Assembly: GCA_947498455.1 (NCBI GenBank)
Contig: CANMKK010000004.1
Location: 144,336-208,335 of the forward strand
Reading direction: 5' to 3'
DNA: 64,000 bases
Source of the DNA: an uncultured Aquimarina sp.
GTDB lineage: Bacteria > Bacteroidota > Bacteroidia > Flavobacteriales > Flavobacteriaceae
Shown: positions 17,358 through 27,036 of the stretch, one piece after another
Layout of the letters: each line of letters opens with the position of its first letter
How positions within the stretch are numbered: the first letter of the stretch is position 1
Position numbers and translations under genes: made by a program
The notes under the pieces: generated by a model
Seen by the model: only the letters and a program-made list of their open reading frames with translations
Told to the model about the DNA's origin: nothing
Database searches by the model: none

Positions 17358-17703
17358 TTATTTTTTTGTATAATGAATTTAGCATTTTGCGAATCTCGAC
17401 AATTCGAATATTTAAATTCTCATATTCTTCAATACTAATATATTCCATATCTTTTGAAAACTCGATTAAATATTCGACTTCTGAAGCAGATCCTGAAGCT
17501 ATATTTAAAAAATGAGCAAACTCCTTTTCAGAAACTCTGGCAGTTCCTTCTGCTATATTGGTTGGAATCGATAGTGAAGCTCGTCTAATTTGTGATATTA
17601 ATCCAAATTTTTCTTCTTGAGGAAATTTTTTGGTTATTTTATATATTTCTATCGTAAAGTGATGTGATTTTTTCCAAACCTCATATTTTCTAAAGTTTCT
17701 CAT
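17350..17703 (-). CDS. Four-helix-bundle protein (S23 / 23S rRNA intervening-sequence protein family)
   Basis: 117-residue all-helical protein of the family first found in 23S rRNA intervening sequences and related to the Avd accessory proteins of diversity-generating retroelements. The signature is clear: FRKYEVWKKSHHFTIEIYK, then QIRRASLSIPTNIAEGTARV and HFLNIASGSASEVEYLIEF. Function of stand-alone members is unknown. It has no known link to thiamine, yet sits between thiG and thiH in the same orientation, flanked by AGCTTTTAGC-type repeats in opposite orientations, which suggests that it was inserted. No reverse transcriptase or rRNA gene is near. Confidence 0.93.
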   Translation of the reverse strand: MRNFRKYEVWKKSHHFTIEIYKITKKFPQEEKFGLISQIRRASLSIPTNIAEGTARVSEKEFAHFLNIASGSASEVEYLIEFSKDMEYISIEEYENLNIRIVEIRKMLNSLYKKIKG

Positions 17704-17776
17704 TTATTTTTTTCGACTAGATCATAATTTATAGAAAGTTTTTTCCATTTTTATTAAAACTAAATTTTTCAAACCC

Positions 17777-17812
17777 TCAGAAGCTATAGGCTAAAAGCTT
17801 ATTGCTTAAATT
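17777..17812. repeat. AGCTTTTAGC-type repeat, 5' side of four-helix-bundle gene
   Basis: Contains AAGCTATAGGCTAAAAGCTTA, the reverse complement of the AGCTTTTAGC type seen at 17329–17357. It runs into the 3' end of thiG, whose stop codon lies at 17799. Confidence 0.6.
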
Positions 17813-18581
17813 CTTCGGTTAAAAAACTCGTTAGAGGGCTACTTGCTTCAGCATGTTGTTTTACAGGTGCTAATTTTGCTTTGTATGCCATACGCCCTGC
17901 TTGTACAGCCATTTTAAATGCTTTTGCCATTTCTACAGGTTGCTGAGATACTGCAATTGCGGTATTAACCAAAACAGCATCAGCTCCTATTTCCATAGCG
18001 TGTGCCGCATGTGAGGGACTTCCAATACCAGCATCTACAACCACAGGTACATTGCTTTGATCTATAATGATTTCTAAAAACTCTAATGTCTTTAGACCTT
18101 TATTACTTCCTATCGGCGCTCCCAAAGGCATTACACATTGAGTTCCAACTTCTTCCAGACGTTTACATAAAACCGGATCTGCATGAATATATGGCATCAC
18201 GATAAATCCAAGTTTTACTAACTCTTCTGCGGCTTTTAGTGTTTCTATTGGATCAGGTAATAAATATTTTGGATCTGGATGAATCTCTAATTTCAACCAA
18301 TTTGTTTCTAAAGCTTCTCTTGCCAATTGAGCAGCAAAAATAGCTTCTTTAGCATCCCTAACTCCAGAGGTATTAGGTAAAAGGTTTATTCTGGGGTGGT
18401 CTAAATGCGTTAATATATCATCTTGATCGTTATGTACATCTACTCGTTTTAACGCTACGGTAATCAGTTCACTTTCTGAGTCCAATAGTGCTTCTCTCAT
18501 TAAATCTGACGAACTGAATTTTCCGGTTCCTGTAAATAGTCTGGATGAAAATTCTTTGTCTGCAATCTTTAGCGTGTCCAT
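17799..18581 (-). CDS. thiG: Thiazole synthase ThiG
   Basis: Forms the thiazole phosphate moiety of thiamine from deoxyxylulose phosphate, dehydroglycine and ThiS thiocarboxylate. The 260-residue TIM barrel shows [12 protein letters not shown] near the N terminus, the Schiff-base lysine region ITVALKRVD, and C-terminal phosphate-binding segments [20 protein letters not shown] and [14 protein letters not shown]. It follows thiE by 13 bp in the operon. Its partner thiH is downstream, beyond the four-helix-bundle gene. Confidence 0.97.
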   Translation of the reverse strand: MDTLKIADKEFSSRLFTGTGKFSSSDLMREALLDSESELITVALKRVDVHNDQDDILTHLDHPRINLLPNTSGVRDAKEAIFAAQLAREALETNWLKLEIHPDPKYLLPDPIETLKAAEELVKLGFIVMPYIHADPVLCKRLEEVGTQCVMPLGAPIGSNKGLKTLEFLEIIIDQSNVPVVVDAGIGSPSHAAHAMEIGADAVLVNTAIAVSQQPVEMAKAFKMAVQAGRMAYKAKLAPVKQHAEASSPLTSFLTEEFKQ

Positions 18582-18594
18582 TTTATAGTAACTT

Positions 18595-19290
18595 TTAGCT
18601 TGTAACCTTGGTTAGTAGCTTTTTTATATGTTGTATTTTTTCTTCTAAATCTTCCTGTCTCGTTAGCATTCCGGAAACAGCGAATCCATCGATTCCCGTC
18701 TTCATAATTTCAGGCATGTCTGAGGTTTCGATTCCTCCAATGGCAATTATTGGTAATTCCGAATTCTGAATTCTGAATTTTGATAGTATTTTTTTATAAC
18801 CCTCTAAACCTAATACAGGGCTTAGTTTTTCTTTAGTTTTTGTATATCTAAAAGGCCCTAATCCTATATAATCAACTCCATCTTTTAGGTGTCTATTACA
18901 GTCTTCTAATGCGTTTGCAGTTCCTCCAATAATAGCATTATCTCCCAAAATTCTTCTGGCTTCGAGCGGGTTCATATCATTTAATCCTAAATGAACACCA
19001 TCTGCTAATGAAGCTTTTGCTACACTAACATTATCATTTATAATCATAATAGCGCCATATTGATCGCAAATGTTTCTACATTCTAAAGCCGTATTTAGAT
19101 ATGTTGCCATATCGACGTTTTTTAATCTAAGCTGCACCCATTTACATCCAGCCTCACATACTTCCCCAATATGTATCAAATGTTCTCTTGGTGTCTTTCC
19201 TTGTGATATGTATTGGAGCTTTATCATATGTTTTTCTGGTGATACTAATTCTTCTCTTTCTTCCATAATAAATTGTTTACTTTGATTCAC
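18595..19290 (-). CDS. thiE: Thiamine-phosphate synthase ThiE (with repeat-derived insert)
   Basis: Joins HMP pyrophosphate and thiazole phosphate to thiamine phosphate. Family motifs: [40 protein letters not shown] and IIAIGGI. The frame gives 231 residues; typical ThiE proteins start near [10 protein letters not shown] (ATG at 19227), so the first 21 residues may be an extension or a false start. Odd point: KFRIQNSEL (about residues 171–179), in the loop before the last barrel strands, is encoded by an AATTCNGAATTC repeat nearly identical to one inside leuS. A second ThiE-like gene lies at 23858–24454. Confidence 0.95.
   Translation of the reverse strand: MNQSKQFIMEEREELVSPEKHMIKLQYISQGKTPREHLIHIGEVCEAGCKWVQLRLKNVDMATYLNTALECRNICDQYGAIMIINDNVSVAKASLADGVHLGLNDMNPLEARRILGDNAIIGGTANALEDCNRHLKDGVDYIGLGPFRYTKTKEKLSPVLGLEGYKKILSKFRIQNSELPIIAIGGIETSDMPEIMKTGIDGFAVSGMLTRQEDLEEKIQHIKKLLTKVTS
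18754..18782 (-). repeat. In-frame AATTCNGAATTC repeat inside thiE
   Basis: Plus strand reads AATTCCGAATTCTGAATTCT and continues GAATTTTG; the coding strand gives KFRIQNSEL. Same orientation and reading phase as the leuS copy at 311–344 (KFRVQNSEF). Confidence 0.8.
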
Positions 19291-19295
19291 ATTTG

Positions 19296-20051
19296 CTAGA
19301 CTCTATGATATCCCAATAAACTGTTATTAGAACTAAGTACTTTTTCTGTATATCGTTTCCCTCTGTAGCAAGCTTTTAACAAGGGGAATCCTAGTGCTAA
19401 TTGAGCAGCGATGGCGGAAGAAAGTATACAGCCGCTACCGTGTTTCTCAGATATGTTTTTCATTTTTGGGTTTAACACATATTGTTTTCCATCCATAGTA
19501 CATAATTGATCGACTCCTATATGATCTTCTCTATGTCCTCCTTTTAGAAACAAATTTGTTTTGCTGGTAATGTACGTTATCGTTTCCTCAATATTCTTGT
19601 TATTATAGAGTTTTTCTATTTCGATAAAATTAGGAGTTAGCAGATGAATTTTTTCTAAAATCTGATTGAATACTTCTATATTTTTAGATGCATTATGAAA
19701 ATCGAAACTGGAACTAGATTTTAAAACAGGATCCAAAACAATTTTTATAGACCTATTTTGTTCCAATAAAAAATTGATAATTTCATTTAGTATACTCCAG
19801 TTTTGTATAATACCAATCTTTACGAAATCAATTTTAAATCTGCTAAAAAGAATAGAGATTTGACTTTTTATCACTTCAATATCATTCCAATAACAGGCTT
19901 TAAATTCAGTATCATTTTGGACCGTATTAGCTGTACAAATAGATAGCCCATAACATTTTAATGCTTCAAAAGTTTTAATATCAGCCGTTAATCCTGCTCC
20001 TGAAGAAGGGTCGAAACCTGCTATCGATATTACATTTGGACGATTTTTCAT
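19296..20051 (-). CDS. thiD: Hydroxymethylpyrimidine/phosphomethylpyrimidine kinase ThiD
   Basis: Phosphorylates HMP and HMP phosphate to the pyrophosphate used by ThiE. Ribokinase-like fold with VISIAGFDPSSGAGLTADIK at the N terminus and KHGSGCILSSAIAAQLALG near residue 208, which contains the catalytic GSGC anion hole. Length (251) is usual. Its ATG overlaps the stop of the SNF2 gene by one base (TGATG), so translation may be coupled to that unrelated gene; thiE follows after 5 bp. Confidence 0.96.
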   Translation of the reverse strand: MKNRPNVISIAGFDPSSGAGLTADIKTFEALKCYGLSICTANTVQNDTEFKACYWNDIEVIKSQISILFSRFKIDFVKIGIIQNWSILNEIINFLLEQNRSIKIVLDPVLKSSSSFDFHNASKNIEVFNQILEKIHLLTPNFIEIEKLYNNKNIEETITYITSKTNLFLKGGHREDHIGVDQLCTMDGKQYVLNPKMKNISEKHGSGCILSSAIAAQLALGFPLLKACYRGKRYTEKVLSSNNSLLGYHRV

Positions 20052-23000
20052 CAGCTAAACAATTCTACTATATTTTCTTTGGATAATGATTTTATAAAAC
20101 TTTCATCGGTCTGAATAATATCATCAGAAAGTTGTTTTTTATTTTGCTGATGCTGTATGATTTTCTCTTCTATTGTTCCTTTACAGATCATTTTATACGC
20201 CATTACTTGTTTGGTTTGTCCTATTCTATAACATCTGTCAATTGCCTGAGCTTCTACAGCTGGATTCCACCATGGGTCAACCAAGTATACATAATCCGCA
20301 GCGGTGAGATTTAGTCCTGTTCCTCCTGCTTTTAGACTTATCAGAAATACTCTAATCTGATCATCATTCTGAAATTTTTCTACTTTTTCTTGTCTGTTTT
20401 TTGTTTTGCCATCTAAATATTCATAGCTAATTCCTTTTTTTTCTAATACTTCTTTTATTAACTGAAGCATTTTTACAAATTGAGAAAATATCAACACTTT
20501 GTGTTTTCCTGTTTTTTCGGTAACATGCCGTATCAATTCTTTTATTTTAATAGAATCGTCTGTATATGCTTCATCATCATTAAGTAATTGAGGGGCATCG
20601 CAGATTTGTCTTAGTTTTATTAACCCTTCTAGCACATACATTTTTGATTTTCCTAATCCGTCTGCATCTATTTTATTAAGAAGATAGTCTCGATATTTAT
20701 TCCTGTATGCATTATATAATTTTTGCTGAGACTCTTCCATTGTACAATATAATACCTGTTCTGTTTTCTCTGGGAGTTCTGTGGCTACTTGTTCTTTGGT
20801 GCGTCTTAGCATAAAAGGATTAACCAACTTCTTTAGTTCCTGTGCTACCTGATTGTCTTTATTTTTATCTATTGGAGTAGAAAACACTTTTTTAAAATGA
20901 GCCATTGTACCTAAAAGCCCTGGGTTAGCAAAAGTCATCTGCGCATATAAATCAAAAGTGTTATTCTCTATAGGGGTACCGGTGAGCACTAGCTTATTCT
21001 CTGATTTTAATAGTTTCATTGCTTTAAAACGCTGTGAATTCGGATTTTTAATTGCTTGAGACTCATCCAGAACAATATAATTAAAGGTGTATTTTTTTAA
21101 ATACTCAATATCCCTCATCACAATACCATAGGTCGATAGTACAATGTCAATTTTCTTAAAAGTGGTGACGTCCTTTTTTCTATCTCCTCCTGTTAACACA
21201 AGTACCTTAAGTGAGGGACAAAATTTCTTTATCTCCTCTATCCAATTAAAAATTAATGAAGTTGGAACAACTACTAGATGTGCATTTGTTGGTTTTTTCT
21301 TGTCTTTGAAATGTTTTAGAAAGGTTATTATTTGTAGCGTTTTTCCTAACCCCATATCATCAGCCAGACATCCTCCAAAATTGTACTCATCCAAGAAGTT
21401 TAACCAATTCAGTCCTTCTTTTTGGTAATCCCTGAGTGTTGCCTTTATTCCTCGGGGTTTTGTTACTTTCGAAATTTCCTGAAATGAAGATAATTGCTTT
21501 TTAATCCCATGATGCTTTTCTAATATTGGAGCATCAGGTTCTATATCATCATATAAACTGTCTATTACCGATAATTGATATTTAGAAACTTTGATACCAT
21601 CTTTTTTTACATCTCCTGTTCTAAATAGGTGACTGTATTTTTCTACCCACTTTTCTGGCAAAATTCCAATACTACCGTTACTTAACTCTACATATCGACT
21701 TTTATTAATGACTGATTTCTGTAATTCTTTTAAAGAAACTTCTACATCACCAAAAGTTACCTTTACATTGACATCAAACCAATCGATATTAGAATCTATT
21801 TGTACCGATATGTTAGGTTTATGCTTGCTGTATTTCATATCAGAAAGTTTCTCATAACCGAATATTTGTATGTTTTCGTTTTTGAGAATATCAAAAGCAT
21901 CCAGAAACCAGCCTTCTGCTATAAATTCTGAAGGCGAGAGGTGAAAAAATGATTGTCTTTGTGTCGAAAATTGAGGGTGTAGGTTTTTTAAGATATCTAT
22001 AAATTGAGTCTCGAACTCTTTATGTCTTTTTAAGGTTATCAATTTTCCGTTCTTTAATTCATCTGCTCCTCCTTCATTATTAAGTACTTCGATTAATTTT
22101 CCGCCATAATCTATCATTGGTTTTAATAAAATAAAACCGTTGATTTCTGATAAAAATAGTTGTTTTTTCAGTTGTTTGACCTTCAGAGTTTTCATTTCTT
22201 TTTCGAGGTGGTTAATTTCTACTGGAAATTTTGTTGACAAAGGTTGTATTAAGCGTGTATAATATGCTTCGAATTCGGATTTTAGAATACTTAGTTTGGG
22301 GTTTTTTATAAATGTATTAATGCTTCGTGAATATCCTAAGGACTTATTCAAATAATACACTCCATCTTTAATAACAAATGGGAATTCATATTCTAGTTTC
22401 ACAGTAGACATATCATATGTAATATCTGCAATGGTAATATAACTTTTAAGTATGTAGTGCCGTTTTTCTTCTTCTACCTTAAAGGACAGATAGGTAGATT
22501 GATCGGATATTTCTTTAATTCGCGTTAGATTTTTTTTAGAAATTTTACGATCATACTCACTATAATATTTCAAACGGTATACAATAGTTTGTTGTAATTG
22601 TGGAATGAGGCTGTCGATTCTATTAATAATTGCTTTTGCTCTGTCATTTTCAGACATTGTTAATTTATTCCGGATTCCATCATAAGAGAATTCCAAAACT
22701 TGTTGCAAAAAACCATATTTCTCCTCAGTATACTCATCTCTGTTAAAAACTAGATTTTCAGCAGTTATTTCGACAATTTTTGTTGATAATTCGGAGCCAT
22801 CTTTTTTAAGATTCCCTTCTATAGGAATCATACAAATAGGCATATACGTGTCTTTCCTAAAATTAAAAGCTACTGCCAGTCCTTTTTCTTTTATTATTTT
22901 TTTCTGCGAAAATACAGGAATAGCGTCTTCTTTTGCTATATCTCCTGTTACAAGATCTTCGATGATTTCATCAACGCCTTCTTGATATTTACTTAACTTT

Positions 23001-23812
23001 AAAGTTCCCGGATGTATTGGAACGGCAATTAATTCTTGATTATCATATTCGAAATTAAAATATTCTTTATAGCTTTCATCCTCTATAGAGAAGCCATATT
23101 CTCTAAGTTTAGCAGACTTGATACTATTCTGATCCCCTTCCGAGATAAAAGCATGAGGCATATTGTTAAACATGTGTTCTAACACCATTACCTGATGAAT
23201 ACAAAGGTATTGATTGGTAGCAGTGCAGTCACATTGTAATGATAACTCTTTTTCTTGTCTATGAATCAGTACGCTATTTCTGCTTCTTCCGTAAGTTTCT
23301 TCAATCAAAAATTCAAAAAAACCTATCTCTGCCTGTTTACTTTTTATACTAAAATTATGCCCATATGCATATAATTGATTAATTATCCTCTTTATGGTGT
23401 TTGATTCTAGCCAATGTAAAGAACAATCTTCTGGAGCATAGAAAGGGAGTACTATGGCTGCGTCTTTAGAATATTCTATCTTTGTTTTTTTTTCTTTTGG
23501 TTTTTTAGAGCTGGTAGCAGGCTCTAATGTGTTTATATAGATGTCAATTTCGATAGCTACTGCTACTTGATGTTTGCAAATTGGTCCAAAATCAAAAGGG
23601 CAGGTGCAAGAACTAGATATTTCACCAGATTGCAATCCAGAAAAATTAACAACATATCGATTTCTACTACTACCTTTTACATTTGCTTTTACTGACTGAT
23701 AATCCTCAGAAAAATGACGATCAATAATTCCGATTCCATTACCTCTCGATCTAGTTGTAGGTGATGTATTGTTAGTAATATAATTTCTTAATCTATCGTT
23801 TTTAATTTTCAT
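20051..23812 (-). CDS. SNF2-family DEAD/DEAH-box ATPase with two SWIM zinc fingers
   Basis: 1253-residue SWI2/SNF2 (HepA/RapA-like) translocase expected to act on DNA-bound proteins or RNA polymerase. Two SWIM-type CxCx(n)CxH sites are visible: CTCPFDFGPICKH (69–81) and CDCTATNQYLCIH (194–206). The ATPase core begins near residue 790 with LADDMGLGKTLQIITFL (Walker A), DESQ-type motif II in YIVLDESQAIKNP, TGTPIENN, and the C-terminal helicase motifs SLKAGGTGLNLTAADYV and AIDRCYRIGQ. Single-gene bacterial SWIM-SNF2 proteins are widespread, but their role is little known. Here it lies within the thiamine operon: 45 bp after thiE2 and overlapping thiD by one base. An own promoter in the 45-bp gap is possible but not evident. 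Confidence 0.95.
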   Translation of the reverse strand: MKIKNDRLRNYITNNTSPTTRSRGNGIGIIDRHFSEDYQSVKANVKGSSRNRYVVNFSGLQSGEISSSCTCPFDFGPICKHQVAVAIEIDIYINTLEPATSSKKPKEKKTKIEYSKDAAIVLPFYAPEDCSLHWLESNTIKRIINQLYAYGHNFSIKSKQAEIGFFEFLIEETYGRSRNSVLIHRQEKELSLQCDCTATNQYLCIHQVMVLEHMFNNMPHAFISEGDQNSIKSAKLREYGFSIEDESYKEYFNFEYDNQELIAVPIHPGTLKLSKYQEGVDEIIEDLVTGDIAKEDAIPVFSQKKIIKEKGLAVAFNFRKDTYMPICMIPIEGNLKKDGSELSTKIVEITAENLVFNRDEYTEEKYGFLQQVLEFSYDGIRNKLTMSENDRAKAIINRIDSLIPQLQQTIVYRLKYYSEYDRKISKKNLTRIKEISDQSTYLSFKVEEEKRHYILKSYITIADITYDMSTVKLEYEFPFVIKDGVYYLNKSLGYSRSINTFIKNPKLSILKSEFEAYYTRLIQPLSTKFPVEINHLEKEMKTLKVKQLKKQLFLSEINGFILLKPMIDYGGKLIEVLNNEGGADELKNGKLITLKRHKEFETQFIDILKNLHPQFSTQRQSFFHLSPSEFIAEGWFLDAFDILKNENIQIFGYEKLSDMKYSKHKPNISVQIDSNIDWFDVNVKVTFGDVEVSLKELQKSVINKSRYVELSNGSIGILPEKWVEKYSHLFRTGDVKKDGIKVSKYQLSVIDSLYDDIEPDAPILEKHHGIKKQLSSFQEISKVTKPRGIKATLRDYQKEGLNWLNFLDEYNFGGCLADDMGLGKTLQIITFLKHFKDKKKPTNAHLVVVPTSLIFNWIEEIKKFCPSLKVLVLTGGDRKKDVTTFKKIDIVLSTYGIVMRDIEYLKKYTFNYIVLDESQAIKNPNSQRFKAMKLLKSENKLVLTGTPIENNTFDLYAQMTFANPGLLGTMAHFKKVFSTPIDKNKDNQVAQELKKLVNPFMLRRTKEQVATELPEKTEQVLYCTMEESQQKLYNAYRNKYRDYLLNKIDADGLGKSKMYVLEGLIKLRQICDAPQLLNDDEAYTDDSIKIKELIRHVTEKTGKHKVLIFSQFVKMLQLIKEVLEKKGISYEYLDGKTKNRQEKVEKFQNDDQIRVFLISLKAGGTGLNLTAADYVYLVDPWWNPAVEAQAIDRCYRIGQTKQVMAYKMICKGTIEEKIIQHQQNKKQLSDDIIQTDESFIKSLSKENIVELFS

Positions 23813-23857
23813 ATATAGCTAAAAATGATTATATAATTGAAAACCAATTGTTTATTT

Positions 23858-24454
23858 CTATTCTAATACTTTTGAGACATTCAGTATATTTATAAAGCTA
23901 TGCAGTGGATTTTCGGTATTCCATATCCCTCCAAGTATACCAACTCCTTTAAATCCTAGTTTATATGTCGCTGCCAAAGTATCTTCATTAATACCTCCCA
24001 TACCAATTACGGTAGTATCAAGATGAGTAACATCGAAGCCCTTTCCTTCATATCCTTTTTTAGAAATAGATCCAAAAACCGGACTCAATAAGACATATTC
24101 AAAATCAGCATTACAATTGACAATTTCTTCTATAGAATGAAAAGAACTACTAACCGCAAACCCTTTATTTTTATATACAATGATTGTGACATCTAAAGCA
24201 TCTTCTAAATCCAATCGAGCTTGTTCTTGTAAATGTATGCCTCGTAATCTGTATTCCATAGTTAATTCCGGAAACTGATGAAGCATAATCCTATTATGGT
24301 ATTTTACATCTATTTGCTCTAACAGCGAACGGTATGCTTCAATAGTAAAGGTAGGTTTGCGTAAGTGCAATATTTCAAGGTCATTATCAAACAAAGCGTT
24401 GATTTGCTCAGCTTCGTTATGTAATGGTTTTTCAGATGTGAGTACGATTAGCAT
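23858..24454 (-). CDS. Second thiamine-phosphate-synthase-like protein (ThiE/TenI)
   Basis: 198-residue TIM barrel of the ThiE/TenI superfamily. Motifs: LEILHLRKP (ThiE has QLR-K), RGIHLQEQA, SSSFHSIEEI, YVLLSPVFGSISKKGYEGKG and VIGMGGI. The residues that hold the pyrimidine and diphosphate differ from ThiE at 18595, which keeps the canonical ones, so this copy may act like TenI (thiazole tautomerase) or have another thiamine-related role. It lies between thiC and the SNF2 gene in the operon; repeats of the TTAGC type fill the 62-bp gap to thiC. Confidence 0.85.
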   Translation of the reverse strand: MLIVLTSEKPLHNEAEQINALFDNDLEILHLRKPTFTIEAYRSLLEQIDVKYHNRIMLHQFPELTMEYRLRGIHLQEQARLDLEDALDVTIIVYKNKGFAVSSSFHSIEEIVNCNADFEYVLLSPVFGSISKKGYEGKGFDVTHLDTTVIGMGGINEDTLAATYKLGFKGVGILGGIWNTENPLHSFINILNVSKVLE

Positions 24455-24463
24455 GGTTCTTTA

Positions 24464-26418
<1,955 letters not shown>

Positions 26419-26424
26419 TTAGGT

Positions 26425-26625
26425 TTATCCGCCTTGTGTAGCTTGGATAATTGTAACATTATCATTATTAGTAAGTATTGTAGAGTTCCACTTTTCCTTA
26501 CTAATAATTTGGTTATTGATAGCAATTGCGATTCCATTTCTAGAAAGATCTAATTGCTGTAATAATAATTCTAAAGAACTATTTTCAGAAATGGATTTAG
26601 ATTGATTGTTTACGTTTATGGTCAT
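26425..26625 (-). CDS. thiS: Sulfur carrier protein ThiS
   Basis: 66-residue ubiquitin-like protein ending in the essential Gly-Gly (IIQATQGG), which is adenylated by ThiF/MoeB and converted to a thiocarboxylate for ThiG. N terminus MTINVNNQSKSISENSSL, core GIAIAINNQIISKEKW. It is the first gene of the operon, about 100 bp after the riboswitch aptamer. Confidence 0.95.
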   Translation of the reverse strand: MTINVNNQSKSISENSSLELLLQQLDLSRNGIAIAINNQIISKEKWNSTILTNNDNVTIIQATQGG

Positions 26626-26723
26626 ATAATTATAACATTAATAATCCATAAACTTTAGAAGGAAAAAATACTCTTTTACCTAAAATAGAAGTAATAATTA
26701 CTTATTTGTAAGGAATACTTCAA

Positions 26724-26802
26724 CTTTTCCCTTCGTCGGTATAAGCCGCATCAGGTTCAAAGGGTATTTCTCAGACCTTATTAAAACAAGGACACCCCTA
26801 AA
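26724..26802 (-). promoter_or_regulatory. TPP riboswitch (THI element)
   Basis: Minus strand carries the THI-box parts in order: AGGGGTGTCC, GTCTGAGA, ATACCCTTTGAACCTGAT, GCGGCTTATACCGACGAAGG with the closing GGGA. It precedes thiS. No terminator stem with a T run is seen between the aptamer and the thiS ATG (26626–26723), only a short AAGTAAT/ATTACTT palindrome near 26690–26704, so control may be translational. Confidence 0.96.
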
Positions 26803-26812
26803 GTTCGTTGGG

Positions 26813-26844
26813 CAAATATATTAAAAAAAGAGACCGAACATCAA
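26813..26844 (-). promoter_or_regulatory. Promoter of the thiamine operon
   Basis: Minus strand -7 box TATATTTG (26813–26820), with TTG at 26842–26844 after a 21-bp spacer, the Bacteroidota primary promoter type. Transcription would start about 7 nt downstream, right before the riboswitch aptamer. Confidence 0.75.
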
Positions 26845-26934
26845 TTAATTGATTTAAAATACGGGTTTTAGAGCTTTAAAAAAGATGAAAAAACAAAAGT
26901 GAAACAATTGATCAGTATATTTATAGTTATATTT

Positions 26935-26990
26935 AATCCCTCATTGAGGAAATTAATTCTCCAAGGCTTGCCATGAGGTAATCGACATAT
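26935..26990. repeat. Dispersed intergenic element, truncated copy 4
   Basis: ATCCCTCATTGAGGAAATTA then TTCTCCAAGGCTTGCCATGA, then GGTAATCGACAT: matches the left part and the extreme right end of the longer copies, with the middle missing. It lies in the 411-bp gap between thiS and the hybrid kinase; the rest of that gap holds the riboswitch and its promoter. Confidence 0.65.
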
Positions 26991-27036
26991 AAAAGCGTTT
27001 TTTAAGAGTTTTATAAATTGTCATTTTTTAATCTAA

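Noticed and set aside
17350..17703. Diversity-generating retroelement because of the Avd-like four-helix-bundle gene
   Set aside because: No reverse transcriptase, template repeat or variable repeat is nearby.
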